DNA of 64,000 nt from assembly GCF_918741285.1 (NCBI RefSeq), contig NZ_CAKKNC010000010.1, positions 1 through 64,000 of the forward strand. The letters are read 5' to 3'. The translations under genes were made by a program, and so were the position numbers. The notes under the pieces were generated by a model, which saw nothing but the letters and a program-made list of their open reading frames with translations, was not told the origin of the DNA and ran no database searches. This document shows positions 7,824 to 15,382 of this stretch, piece after piece. The stretch is from Sphingobium sp. CECT 9361 (lineage in GTDB: Bacteria; Pseudomonadota; Alphaproteobacteria; Sphingomonadales; Sphingomonadaceae). Positions within the stretch are counted from its first letter, which is position 1. The number at the start of each line of letters is the position of its first letter.

Positions 7824-8750
7824 TTAAACTGCGATCGTGTGACCGCATTTCTCCGTGATCCGCGCATAAGCTGGCATTGCCAGGCCGAGTTCGCGACCGA
7901 GTTCATAGACATCAGCAAATTGGGTCTGTGATTCGATAGGGCGCCCGGCGTCGAAGTCAGTTTTGATCGACGTGCGATATTCTGGAAACACATTTTCGAC
8001 CGAATGGATCGCCCAGGCCATTACATCATCATCGGGCGGGAACGGACAGCCAGCCGCGTTTGCAATGTCGATAATCTCTTGGCTCAATGCCTTGAGATAG
8101 CCCATCCGTTCGGGATGCGTGACGATGTCGCCCACAGTCCCGCCATAATAAACCAGCACGGCCGAAACGGCGGAAACGCGAACGAATTTGCGTAACGCAG
8201 CCTGTAGCATGTTCGGCACGATCTTGGCATCTGCCGAACTCTCGACCAGGTCTGTCTTGATCTGTTCCAATTCCGGGATAGGATCGTGTCCGTGACGCAC
8301 GCCCGCGACAATATCGAAGAAGTCGAGCTTTTGCCTGACATGGCCTGGACCCAGCCGCTCGCAGGCCACATAGGCAACGCCCTCCAATATCTGCGCCTCC
8401 TTGCTCATCTTGGCCGCGATCGTATCGCCTATGCGAAGCGCGTTAAGGAGCGGCAAGACCACCGTCTTGGGGCTGCAAACCCTGTCGAGCAACGGGATGA
8501 TGGTGTCGAGCGCATAGGCCTTGACGGCGATGATGACGACATCGGGCGTTTCGTTATATTCGTCCTCGGCGACTGCCTTGATGGGAACAACGATGTCACC
8601 CAGGTCCGGCGTGTACATCTTTAGCCCGACGTCTTGGATCGCATTCAAATTGTCGCCACGCGCGATGATCGTGACATCTTTGCCCGACCGCGTCATGTGA
8701 CCGGCCAAGACGCAACCCATCGCTCCAGCGCCGATAATCAGATATTTCAT
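7824..8750 (-). CDS. Ketopantoate reductase (PanE/ApbA)-family dehydrogenase
   Basis: From the ATG at 8750 (GGAGAG a few bases upstream) the protein is 308 residues. It begins with a Rossmann fold, MKYLIIGAGAMGCVLAGHM, containing GxGxxG. The C-terminal helical domain has LRKFVRVSAVSAVL, where the family's catalytic lysine normally sits, and SIKTDFDAGRPIESQ in the substrate-site region. PanE reduces ketopantoate with NADPH, but many catabolic paralogues reduce other 2-oxo acids. Placement between an acid-sugar-dehydratase-like enzyme and a SnoaL-like protein argues for a catabolic 2-oxo acid reductase rather than pantothenate synthesis. That assignment is inference. Confidence 0.8.
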   Translation of the reverse strand: MKYLIIGAGAMGCVLAGHMTRSGKDVTIIARGDNLNAIQDVGLKMYTPDLGDIVVPIKAVAEDEYNETPDVVIIAVKAYALDTIIPLLDRVCSPKTVVLPLLNALRIGDTIAAKMSKEAQILEGVAYVACERLGPGHVRQKLDFFDIVAGVRHGHDPIPELEQIKTDLVESSADAKIVPNMLQAALRKFVRVSAVSAVLVYYGGTVGDIVTHPERMGYLKALSQEIIDIANAAGCPFPPDDDVMAWAIHSVENVFPEYRTSIKTDFDAGRPIESQTQFADVYELGRELGLAMPAYARITEKCGHTIAV

Positions 8751-8805
8751 TTTGCTCTCCACAAGCTGAAGTTTGGGTTTCCCCGCCGCGCCCAGTCGGC
8801 ACAGT

Positions 8806-9993
8806 TTATTCGACTATATGCCGGACGGCGGTCTGGATCGCTTTTTCGGTCAGATCCTGGCCTATGCCGGGACGATCTGGAACCTCGAACACGCCATTTT
8901 TCGGCTGACAGTCATACAGGCACAGGTCGATATTCGCCTGCACGAGCGAAACGGCATTATGCTCATGAATGACGAAATTGGGGATGACCGCCTCAAGCTG
9001 CAACGCTGCTGCGGTGGCGATGGGACTGCCGCACATGTGCAACTGGATGCCAATGTCGTAGACCGACGCCATATCGCAAATACGCTTGGCCTCCGAAAAG
9101 CCGCCGCAGATGCCGACATCCGGTTGCGCGATCTGCACAACCTGGTTCTCGAAGAACGGACGAAAGCCCCAGCGTGACCATATCCGCTCACCCGTCGCGA
9201 TCGGAATATTCACTTTTTCACCGATCCGCTTCATGGCTTTCCAGTTGAGCGGGCCGGTTGCTTCCTCGACATAGAGGCACCGAAACTGTTCCAATTCCTG
9301 GCAAAGCTGGATCGCAGTGTTCGCATCGGTGTGGCAATGCAATTCGACGATGATGTCGAGGTCGTCGCCACCTTCCTCGCGAATGGCCGCCAAGCGGTTC
9401 ACTGCGGTACGAACCTGTTCCCGCGTCAATATGCCGTAATTATTCCATTTCATCCAACGACCCTGAAGGTCGAAGCCGATCGGATTGACCTTCACGCAGT
9501 CATATCCCTGATCCATCGCCTTCCGGGTGGATTCGGCATAGTCTTGGGGCGTGACCATAGGCTTGGCGATCGGATCCCAGTTGAACTGGAGCTGCGAGGC
9601 ATAGGTCCGCAGATGACTGTTGGTCTTGCCGCCCAGCAACTCATAGACAGGGACGCCCAGCGCCTTGCCTTTAAGATCCCACAAAGCGATGTCGATCGCG
9701 CTCATCACGCTGAAAATCTGAACGCCCCCGCCCATCGCCCAGAATGTGCGACGATAAAGCGTCTCCCAGATCGCCTCGATACGGAAAGGGTCCATGCCGA
9801 TGATGACCTTCGCAAAATCGCGCGCTAGCCCCGCCTGCCCCAGCTCACCCGCCCCATAAGCCAGGCCGATTTCACCTAGCCCGTAAATACCTTCGTCCGT
9901 GTTGATCTTGATGATGGTTGGATTCCAGTCAATATCGATGACTGTTGGCTCATCTGCTTTTAGACGAAGAATTTCTACACTCGTGATTTTCAT
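8806..9993 (-). CDS. Mandelate racemase/muconate lactonizing-family enzyme (dehydratase-like)
   Basis: The 395-residue protein has the enolase-superfamily capping domain (MKITSVEILRLKADE..., IGMDPFRIEAIWETLYRR, AIDIALWDLKGKALGVP) and barrel. Likely metal and acid/base residues are in VELHCHTDAN, YVEEATGP, ATGERIWSRWG, IQLHMCGSP and FVIHEHNAV. The GER and HMCGSP motifs with an ExH metal strand resemble the galactonate/gluconate dehydratase branch rather than true muconate cycloisomerase. The first ligand position reads E-L-H where many dehydratases have D-x-H. It is the first gene of a three-gene minus-strand operon, 55 bases ahead of the PanE-like gene. A role in dehydrating a sugar acid or hydroxy acid is inferred. 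Confidence 0.85.
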   Translation of the reverse strand: MKITSVEILRLKADEPTVIDIDWNPTIIKINTDEGIYGLGEIGLAYGAGELGQAGLARDFAKVIIGMDPFRIEAIWETLYRRTFWAMGGGVQIFSVMSAIDIALWDLKGKALGVPVYELLGGKTNSHLRTYASQLQFNWDPIAKPMVTPQDYAESTRKAMDQGYDCVKVNPIGFDLQGRWMKWNNYGILTREQVRTAVNRLAAIREEGGDDLDIIVELHCHTDANTAIQLCQELEQFRCLYVEEATGPLNWKAMKRIGEKVNIPIATGERIWSRWGFRPFFENQVVQIAQPDVGICGGFSEAKRICDMASVYDIGIQLHMCGSPIATAAALQLEAVIPNFVIHEHNAVSLVQANIDLCLYDCQPKNGVFEVPDRPGIGQDLTEKAIQTAVRHIVE

Positions 9994-10410
9994 TTTTTTT
10001 CCTTGTAGCGCGAGCGAATATTATAAGAAGCATTGCCATTGGTCATCGAATTGATCTTCAAGTAAAACAGGATACTGTCAAAAATCTTGGATCCCACCAT
10101 TGTTGTATCTCCAGTATCAGAAGACTCGTCTTGTTTCACAATTGGAATTTATTGAGCAAGGCTATAAGCTTTTCGTATTAGAGCCTCGCAACGGTGCCGC
10201 GAGCGACATGAGAGGGCGTTTGCAAAAAGCGGATTTTGGGCGTTCCAAGACCTTTCGAACGTGATCCAACGTCCGGATGCGGACCGGCAATAACCTGACC
10301 AGGCATGAAGTATTGCGTGCAAGACGAAGCGATTGGATTGCAATTTTGCGATGAGAATGGCACCGGATCGCACAGCATGTTGCCCGTTTCTTTGGAGTTT
10401 TGCGCGCGGT
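9994..10410. other. Intergenic: promoter side of the enolase-PanE-SnoaL operon
   Basis: The first ~150 bases upstream of 9993 are AT-rich and must carry the promoter of the minus-strand operon, but I could not pick a convincing -35/-10 pair or operator. From about 10200 the sequence contains only scrambled short frames leading into the decayed dehydrogenase gene. Confidence 0.35.
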
Positions 10411-10815
10411 ATGCATTGCGTTACGCTTCACGGATTCAACAAATTCGACATTGCTGCGGCTATAGAGCTGGGAATTACAGTGGTAGTGCGCCTGCCTACT
10501 CGTCGCATATAGTATCGGAGTTCGCCATCGGCCTGCTACTGTCGCTCGATCGCAAGATCCCTCGCCCCCCAGTCACGCGCTCGGAGGAAAAATTCCGCGA
10601 TGGGTCGACTGTTCGGCCGTAGCATCCGTGAACGGACCGCATATGTTGCGGGAACGGGGCGGATCGGCGCTTTGGATACGAGGTTCATGTCAGCGATCCG
10701 ATAGCAGGCCAAGACCTCGCTGATATCGGGGGCGCTATATCGGGAGCAACGTCCTTCTGCTCGAATCAGAAATCGTCTGACTGCATTGCCCGCTCAAGCG
10801 CCATGCGTGCCATTA
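10411..10815 (+). pseudogene. D-2-hydroxyacid dehydrogenase (LdhA-like), decayed
   Basis: Pieces of a NAD-dependent D-2-hydroxyacid dehydrogenase can be read in order across several frames: HGFNKFDIAAAIELGITVV (from 10432), then SAPAYSSHIVSEFAIGLLL with SLDRKIPR, then GTGRIGAL, then GYEVHVSDPIAG, then LHCPLKRH. These match the AGFNNVDL, VAEHAVALLLALNRKI, GTGKIG, DP and SLHCPLT motifs of the LdhA/DdlH branch, which occur in the same order. At least three frameshifts and deletions separate them, and neither the start nor the C-terminal catalytic histidine region is recognisable. Confidence 0.65.
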
Positions 10816-10924
10816 CAACAATGCCTTCATGGTGGAGCATCATGCCCCGCAAGAAATCGCGGCCGCATCACCGGTGTCGTGGCTGTTCATAGCCTCAACA
10901 TTGGATGATGCGCCGCACGTTATG

Positions 10925-11782
10925 CTACCGTGGAGCGGGATCTTTCACATTTGTGGATGACGTTTCCACGGTGCGCGTCAAGTTCTTGTCCATCATGTGG
11001 GCGCTTCCCGTCGTGAAACCGACTGCGGTGAGAGCCATCCATACGGCCATGACAATCATCATAAGATTTTCGGTGAGCGAGATGAAGCCAAGCGGCACGT
11101 TGCTTGAGCCACCCACGCAAGCGCACTTCAGTTCCCGCTTGTCGACATAGACCGCCTTGAACACCGACACAGTGCCGATCGTCGCGATGAACAGCGCAAT
11201 CGGTACGGCCAGCCAGGTAAGCGCGCCCGAGATCATCAGCACGCCCGCAAGTCCCTCCACGAACGGGTAGATGTAGCTGTAGGGCACCCAGCGCTTTGCC
11301 AGCAGGTCGTAGTTCAGGAACATCGTCGCGAAACTCTCGATATTCTGCAATTTCAACAGCGCGAGCACCACCATGGAAAAGCCGATGAACCACTCGGCCG
11401 CGAGCAAGGTGAACGCATTCCCGGTGACGGCGTAACTTGCAGCCAGCGCAGTGAGTGCGGTTATCGAGAACAAGGCGACGACCGGCCGGTAACTGGTCGC
11501 CTTCGGGTCTGCGACGCGCTTGCCAAGAAAGCGGCGAAGGTCGTCATGGCCGCCGACGCGCTTGCCGCCGATGAAAAGCTGGGGCGTTGTCGTAACACCA
11601 TGTTCCACCTTGAACGTGTCGGTTTCCTCGCGCGTGGCAAGGTGATGATCTTCGACCTCGTAACCGGCATACTTGAGCAGATACACGGCCTTCAGCCCAT
11701 ATGGGCAAATATGTCCCGGCATAACCATGCGGTAGACGGCCGCCTTATTGGTGGATGCCAGGTGGTGGCTACTGTCCGACAT
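10925..11782 (-). CDS. Glutaredoxin-MauE/DoxX fusion membrane protein
   Basis: This is a 285-residue two-domain protein. Residues ~15-90 form a glutaredoxin fold with CPYG in GHICPYGLKAVYLLKYAGY and the cis-proline strand TTTPQLFIGG. Residues ~100-260 are four membrane helices of the MauE/DoxX redox family, ending with a CACVGGSSNVPLGF motif. MauE-type proteins help with disulphide formation or electron transfer for exported proteins. The gene is divergent from merR at 11830, with start codons about 50 bases apart, and its promoter overlaps a MerR-type operator. Such pairs recur in alphaproteobacteria independently of amine dehydrogenases. The substrate is unknown. Confidence 0.8.
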   Translation of the reverse strand: MSDSSHHLASTNKAAVYRMVMPGHICPYGLKAVYLLKYAGYEVEDHHLATREETDTFKVEHGVTTTPQLFIGGKRVGGHDDLRRFLGKRVADPKATSYRPVVALFSITALTALAASYAVTGNAFTLLAAEWFIGFSMVVLALLKLQNIESFATMFLNYDLLAKRWVPYSYIYPFVEGLAGVLMISGALTWLAVPIALFIATIGTVSVFKAVYVDKRELKCACVGGSSNVPLGFISLTENLMMIVMAVWMALTAVGFTTGSAHMMDKNLTRTVETSSTNVKDPAPR

Positions 11783-11810
11783 TTCACGACTCCTTGTGAT
11801 ATCATCGGAC

Positions 11811-11844
11811 CTGATATAGCTTCCGTACCGTGGTACAGAGTCAA
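11811..11844 (-). promoter_or_regulatory. MerR-type promoter for glutaredoxin-MauE gene
   Basis: On the minus strand TTGACT (11839-11844) and TATATC (11813-11818) are separated by 20 bases, the stretched spacing characteristic of MerR-family promoters. The spacer contains the dyad GTACC-AC-GGTAC (11825-11836). This is the expected binding site for the divergent MerR protein, whose own start codon lies within it. Confidence 0.65.
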
Positions 11845-12234
11845 CGCCCTAAATCACTAACGATTGGGCAGCTTGCCGCGGGCGGGAACGTGGGTGTCGA
11901 AACGATCCGCTTCTACCAGCGCAAGGGGCTGCTCGATACGCCGTCGCGCGAGAGCGGGATCAGGCGCTATGGCGCCGAAGATCTCCGCCGACTGCGCTTC
12001 ATCAGACAGGCGCAGGCGGCTGGCTTCACCCTTGAGGAAATCCGCGAGCTTCAGGCTTTGGATACGGGCCATGATCGCAGCCGCGCCCGCGATCTCGCGA
12101 GAAGTCGCGTTGAAGCTCTGGATGCAAAGATTGCGGAACTGAACCGCGCCCGCGACGCGCTCCAAAAGCTGGCCACGGAATGCGGGGCAGGGGTTGCAGG
12201 CCCTTGTCCTATCCTCGTGTCGTTTGACGTTTGA
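11830..12234 (+). CDS. MerR-family transcriptional regulator
   Basis: The 134-residue protein has the MerR winged HTH (LTIGQLAAGGNVGVETIRFY, then QRKGLLDTPSR and GIRRYGAEDLRRLRFI) and a long dimerisation helix. At the C-terminus ECGAGVAGPCPILVSF aligns with the MerR loop that carries Cys117 and Cys126, but no cysteine stands at the Cys82 position. It is therefore unlikely to be a classical three-cysteine mercury sensor. The only in-frame start is GTG at 11830, inside the operator dyad of the divergent promoter, which implies tight autoregulation. It most likely controls the glutaredoxin-MauE gene in response to a thiol-reactive or metal signal. Confidence 0.85.
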   Translation: MVQSQRPKSLTIGQLAAGGNVGVETIRFYQRKGLLDTPSRESGIRRYGAEDLRRLRFIRQAQAAGFTLEEIRELQALDTGHDRSRARDLARSRVEALDAKIAELNRARDALQKLATECGAGVAGPCPILVSFDV

Positions 12235-12400
12235 TCCGCCACCAACACTCTTCAACCCAAGCCCTGAAGCGCCGACGAAATTTGTTCGGTGTCAGGCCAA
12301 CAACCCAGACGAAGATCCTTCGGAATGCGGTCCACCGTCTCGGTTCTGAACTGCAACAGCCATGCGCCATGTTGAGGATGTGCCGACTGGTGTGGCTACA
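12235..12400 (-). pseudogene. AraC-family regulator C-terminal remnant
   Basis: The minus strand encodes SSEPRRWTAFRRIFVWVVGL and then TPNKFRRRFRAW. This matches the second helix-turn-helix and closing signature of AraC-type activators (FxRxFxxxxGxTPxxFRRRF). The upstream half of the DNA-binding domain and the whole effector domain are not readable in any frame. It is a fragment adjoining the end of merR. Confidence 0.45.
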
Positions 12401-12641
12401 TCGACGCGCTTGGCGCACCGGTTACTTGGACCGGGCGCTTCATGCTGGCTAAAGCTTTGGGCAGAGGACAATAAGCGCAAGTCGGTTCGATCCTCTGCGG
12501 GTGCGATCGGCCTCATACAGTCGATGTCCGGCACTTGGTCGGAAATGCGCGCTCGCCTCAACCTCATCTTTAATCGAGACGATCCTCACGACAACATCCT
12601 CGCCAGGGCCAAGGTGTTGATCCAAGCATTGCGACGCTATC
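12401..12641. other. Intergenic debris, no gene recognised
   Basis: Open frames on both strands cross this segment but have no ribosome binding site and no family resemblance. It lies between an AraC remnant and an IS3 remnant and is likely a recombination scar. Confidence 0.3.
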
Positions 12642-12812
12642 CGTCCGCACAGCAGCCTGGGCTACCGACTACCGGCGCTGGAAACGGCTTCACCGCCTAT
12701 CCGGCCTCCGATTTTCGCTAACAATCCAACCGGTCCACTCGGGGGAAGCAGAAAACAGAGGCTGACGAACGGGCCACGCTCTGTTGCCGCCTCATGCGCG
12801 GAAACCCAATAG
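12642..12812 (+). pseudogene. IS3-family OrfB C-terminal remnant
   Basis: In one frame the sequence reads RPHSSLGYRLPALETASPP, matching the terminal YNxxRPHSSLGYRPPAPE signature of many IS3-family integrases, and runs to a TAG at 12810-12812. Only the last ~55 codons remain. It differs from the intact IS3 copy at 3.7-4.9 kb. Confidence 0.55.
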
Positions 12813-12859
12813 AACCAGCAATTAACACGCCTTTACAAGCCCGCCCGTGCGTAGATATC

Positions 12860-13264
12860 CTACGATGTCAGCTGGTTGATGATGTCGTTCACATCAAAAT
12901 GGGCACGCTTTTCGATGATCTTGCCATCGGCAATCCGCAGCATCATGAAAAGCGAAAAACGAAGCTTCTGCCCCTTGGCCGCAATGCCGTGCCATTCGGA
13001 ACCGAGGTTCCCATCGAATATCAGATAGGCAGCAACCTGGTCGCCCTCTGCGATCAGGTTGTGGATGGGCATTTTAAAGCCCTTGAACGCATCGAAGTTC
13101 CTCTTTTCGGATTCGATAAAACCGGCTGCCCCGGGAAGTGGTGTATCGACCTGCGTGTAGAATATCATATCCTCGTGACAGTAGGTCGCAACCTCGTCAT
13201 AATCCTCGCGTTCGACCGCATCATAAAATTCGCGGACAAGTTCCTTGTTCTCAGCAATACCCAT
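12860..13264 (-). CDS. SnoaL-like / NTF2-fold protein (copy 2)
   Basis: From the ATG at 13264 (AGGAA upstream) the protein is 134 residues and closely parallels the copy at 7360-7770: CHEDMIFYTQVDTPLPGAAG and DGKIIEKRAHFDVNDIINQL can be aligned almost without gaps. It lies 27 bases downstream of the metallo-hydrolase gene at 13292-14062 and is probably co-transcribed with it. The shared segments suggest the two copies act on related substrates. The reaction (isomerase, cyclase or lyase) cannot be fixed from sequence. Confidence 0.8.
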   Translation of the reverse strand: MGIAENKELVREFYDAVEREDYDEVATYCHEDMIFYTQVDTPLPGAAGFIESEKRNFDAFKGFKMPIHNLIAEGDQVAAYLIFDGNLGSEWHGIAAKGQKLRFSLFMMLRIADGKIIEKRAHFDVNDIINQLTS

Positions 13265-13291
13265 AACCAATTTCCTGAAATTTTTCAGATA

Positions 13292-14062
13292 TTAGAAAGA
13301 ATAGCATTCGGCATCATCGGGAACGAGAACGCGATCGGTCATTTCCGAAGCAATCAGAAAAGCTCGAAGGTCTGTTCGGGACAGCATGGCATGATTGACG
13401 GTCTCCATGTGACTGGCGATGATCGTCGCGTCAGACGTCGCTTTATAAACCGACGCCACGTCTTCCTTATTCATGATGATCGACCCGAGGCCAATCACCT
13501 GCGCGTCGCCAGCGTTCAGAATCACGACATCCGGCTTATAGGTCCGCAGCGCACCCGCGACATGGTCGTTCCAGACGGTGTCGCCCGCCAAGTACAGCGA
13601 CTTTTCCGCAGGATGGGTAAACACGATCCCGCACACCTCGCCCAGCAGGTCGCCAATGGCTTCCATCACCTGATCGCTACCATGCTGGCCTGACGTCTTC
13701 GTCAACGTGATGCCATCCAGCGTCAATGTGTCTTCGAGGATGGAAACATTGATGAATCCGGCCGATTTGACCTCCACCGCGTCTGCGGCGTGCTGGACGA
13801 TGATCGGCATGTCCTTGGGAATTGCTGCTTTCGCTGCGTCGTCCCAATGATCAAGGTGAGTATGCGTAATAAGCACGCAGTCCACATCGATGATTTCTTC
13901 CAGCGGAAGCTTGAGATCGACGAGGGGGTTGAGAAGATGATCGTTCGGCGTATGCGGGAATGCCGGAAAAGTCCCCTTTTCGGACAGCATCGGGTCCACC
14001 AGGAAGCGCTTCCCGCCAAACTCGATCTTTACCGTTGCGCTGCGTATCTGTTGGAATTTCAT
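13292..14062 (-). CDS. Metallo-beta-lactamase-fold hydrolase (UlaG-like)
   Basis: The 256-residue protein has the metal-binding motif THTHLDHWDD (HxHxDH) at about residue 70, a histidine in TSGQHGSD, and GDTVWND and ASHMETVNH toward the C-terminus. This is the order seen in UlaG-like and related soluble metallo-hydrolases. The ATG at 14062 fits the family start (MKFQQIRSATVKIEFGGKRF); an upstream ATG at 14080 has no ribosome binding site. It heads a two-gene operon with the SnoaL-like copy 2. UlaG opens a lactone, so a lactone or cyclic ester substrate is possible, but this is inference. A perfect TATAAT with an overlapping palindrome lies at 14125-14142. Confidence 0.8.
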   Translation of the reverse strand: MKFQQIRSATVKIEFGGKRFLVDPMLSEKGTFPAFPHTPNDHLLNPLVDLKLPLEEIIDVDCVLITHTHLDHWDDAAKAAIPKDMPIIVQHAADAVEVKSAGFINVSILEDTLTLDGITLTKTSGQHGSDQVMEAIGDLLGEVCGIVFTHPAEKSLYLAGDTVWNDHVAGALRTYKPDVVILNAGDAQVIGLGSIIMNKEDVASVYKATSDATIIASHMETVNHAMLSRTDLRAFLIASEMTDRVLVPDDAECYSF

Positions 14063-14124
14063 GGCTGGCCTTTCGTGCATCGTCTGGAGGCGGGCTGAAG
14101 AGCCCGAATCATCATCTTGGGTGC

Positions 14125-14142
14125 ATTATAGACCGAACGGTC
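14125..14142 (-). promoter_or_regulatory. TATAAT promoter with overlapping TetR-style palindrome
   Basis: On the minus strand TATAAT (14125-14130) lies about 60 bases upstream of the metallo-hydrolase start. Immediately upstream, in the spacer between -10 and -35, is GACCG-TT-CGGTC (14131-14142 read on the minus strand). Such short GC-flanked palindromes are typical TetR operators and the position would block RNA polymerase. The TetR protein at 2397-3032 is one candidate; another regulator elsewhere is equally possible. Confidence 0.5.
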
Positions 14143-14348
14143 CAGAATTAAAAAGAAAAACTACGCCCTATTTCGATCAAGATAGAAGGAAGTGAGACGA
14201 GTGCGCCATCAAGGGTGGCTCGATTTTCCAAGGATGAAAAACCGGATCGAGCCAGATGCCCCCTTAACGCGCTGATCTGAACAGTTCGGGACGAGGGCAC
14301 CGGATTTGGGGCCAGAAGGACCACCGGGGGTCCGGTAAGGCCGATGGA

Positions 14349-15275
14349 TCAAACATCGTCCGCCATAAGCGATACTGGAACCTCATACCCCCAATCCTGA
14401 TATTTTCGCGCTATGACGGTCCGAAGGAGCGCCAGTTCCGGTGATCGATCGCCCGGGCGGTGACTCATGATGATGGGCGATGTCGCTGGCTCTACAAGCT
14501 CTCTGAAAGCGACATCATGGCTTCTGGCTCGTCGGACCGAATCGGGGATTATCGCCATACCTTCCTCTGCGGCGACCAATCCGATCGCAATCTGGAGTTC
14601 CCGCGCTTCATGCACGATCCTGGGTTCGATCGCGTGGTCGCGAAACAGCGAGATGACCTGATCGGCATAGCTTGGCCTGGGCGATCGCGGATATATGATC
14701 TGCGGCTCTTCAGCGATGTCCTGTAAGGAAATCGGCGCATCGCCGTGTGCGAGCGGATGGCTCAGGGGGAAAGCGGCGATCATCTTTTCGTGTCGCAGGA
14801 TCACGCGGCGCGTTGCAGGGTTTTCGAACCGAATGCGACCAAAGCCGACATCGATCCGTCCGTCCTGAAGAGCAGCGATCTGGTCAAGCGTGGTGCTTTC
14901 CACCAACACCAGGTCTATGTTGGGCGCTTCCTTGCGAAATTCACGGATAAGTTCGGGCAATCGGGCATATATGGTGGACGCGACGAAGCCGATGACGAAC
15001 CTTCTTCGCTCGCTGAGTGTCGCCACTTTCATCATCGCTTCAAGATCCTCAATGCGAGCGAGGATCTGGAGCGCTTGCACATAAAGCAAATGGCCTACCG
15101 AGGTCAGTTCCAGTGGCCGTTTGGAGCGATCAATAAGCGGGGCGCCTAGCTGGGCTTCGAGTTGCTGGATCGCGCGCGACAGGGGCGGCTGGGCGACATG
15201 GAGCCGGTTCGCCGCACGATTGAAATTGCGCTCATCGGCGACGGCTACAAAATAGCGAAGAAGGCGAAGATCCAC
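14349..15275 (-). CDS. catR: LysR-family activator of the cat/ben operon (CatR/BenM-like)
   Basis: This 308-residue LysR protein begins MDLRLLRYFVAVADERNFNR, the start pattern of CatR, BenM and ClcR. It has HTH residues through LHVAQPPLSRAIQQLEAQLG and the effector domain after residue ~90. The GTG start at 15275 is forced, because the preceding in-frame codon is TGA. It is divergent from catB with 107 bases between. An ATAC-N7-GTAT site lies just outside its start. Family members are activated by cis,cis-muconate (BenM also by benzoate) and control both themselves and the facing operon. The identification as regulator of this operon rests on position and operator. Confidence 0.9.
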   Translation of the reverse strand: MDLRLLRYFVAVADERNFNRAANRLHVAQPPLSRAIQQLEAQLGAPLIDRSKRPLELTSVGHLLYVQALQILARIEDLEAMMKVATLSERRRFVIGFVASTIYARLPELIREFRKEAPNIDLVLVESTTLDQIAALQDGRIDVGFGRIRFENPATRRVILRHEKMIAAFPLSHPLAHGDAPISLQDIAEEPQIIYPRSPRPSYADQVISLFRDHAIEPRIVHEARELQIAIGLVAAEEGMAIIPDSVRRARSHDVAFRELVEPATSPIIMSHRPGDRSPELALLRTVIARKYQDWGYEVPVSLMADDV

Positions 15276-15281
15276 TCAAAC

Positions 15282-15296
15282 ATACCTCTCAGGTAT
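15282..15296. promoter_or_regulatory. LysR recognition site ATAC-N7-GTAT
   Basis: The 15 bases read ATACCTCTCAGGTAT, an exact palindrome apart from its centre and an exact match to the ATAC-N7-GTAT consensus of BenM and CatM sites. It lies in the divergent control region, 7-21 bases upstream of catR and about 90 bases from the catB start, a usual place for the high-affinity site of such regulators. Confidence 0.75.
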
Positions 15297-15382
15297 CAAC
15301 ATATTACCACAATGGTCTTTGAGGAGCATCAGATAACCAACTAGGCTCTCCTGAAGAATAAGCATTATGGAGAGCCGCGACA

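Noticed and set aside
3033-11782. A mau (methylamine dehydrogenase) cluster built from the MauA-like fragment and the MauE-like protein
   Set aside because: The two genes are 7.5 kb apart, the first is truncated, and glutaredoxin-MauE fusions with merR are a separate common arrangement.
12794-13693. 299-codon plus-strand frame
   Set aside because: Antisense to the SnoaL-like and metallo-hydrolase genes, which have start signals and conserved motifs.
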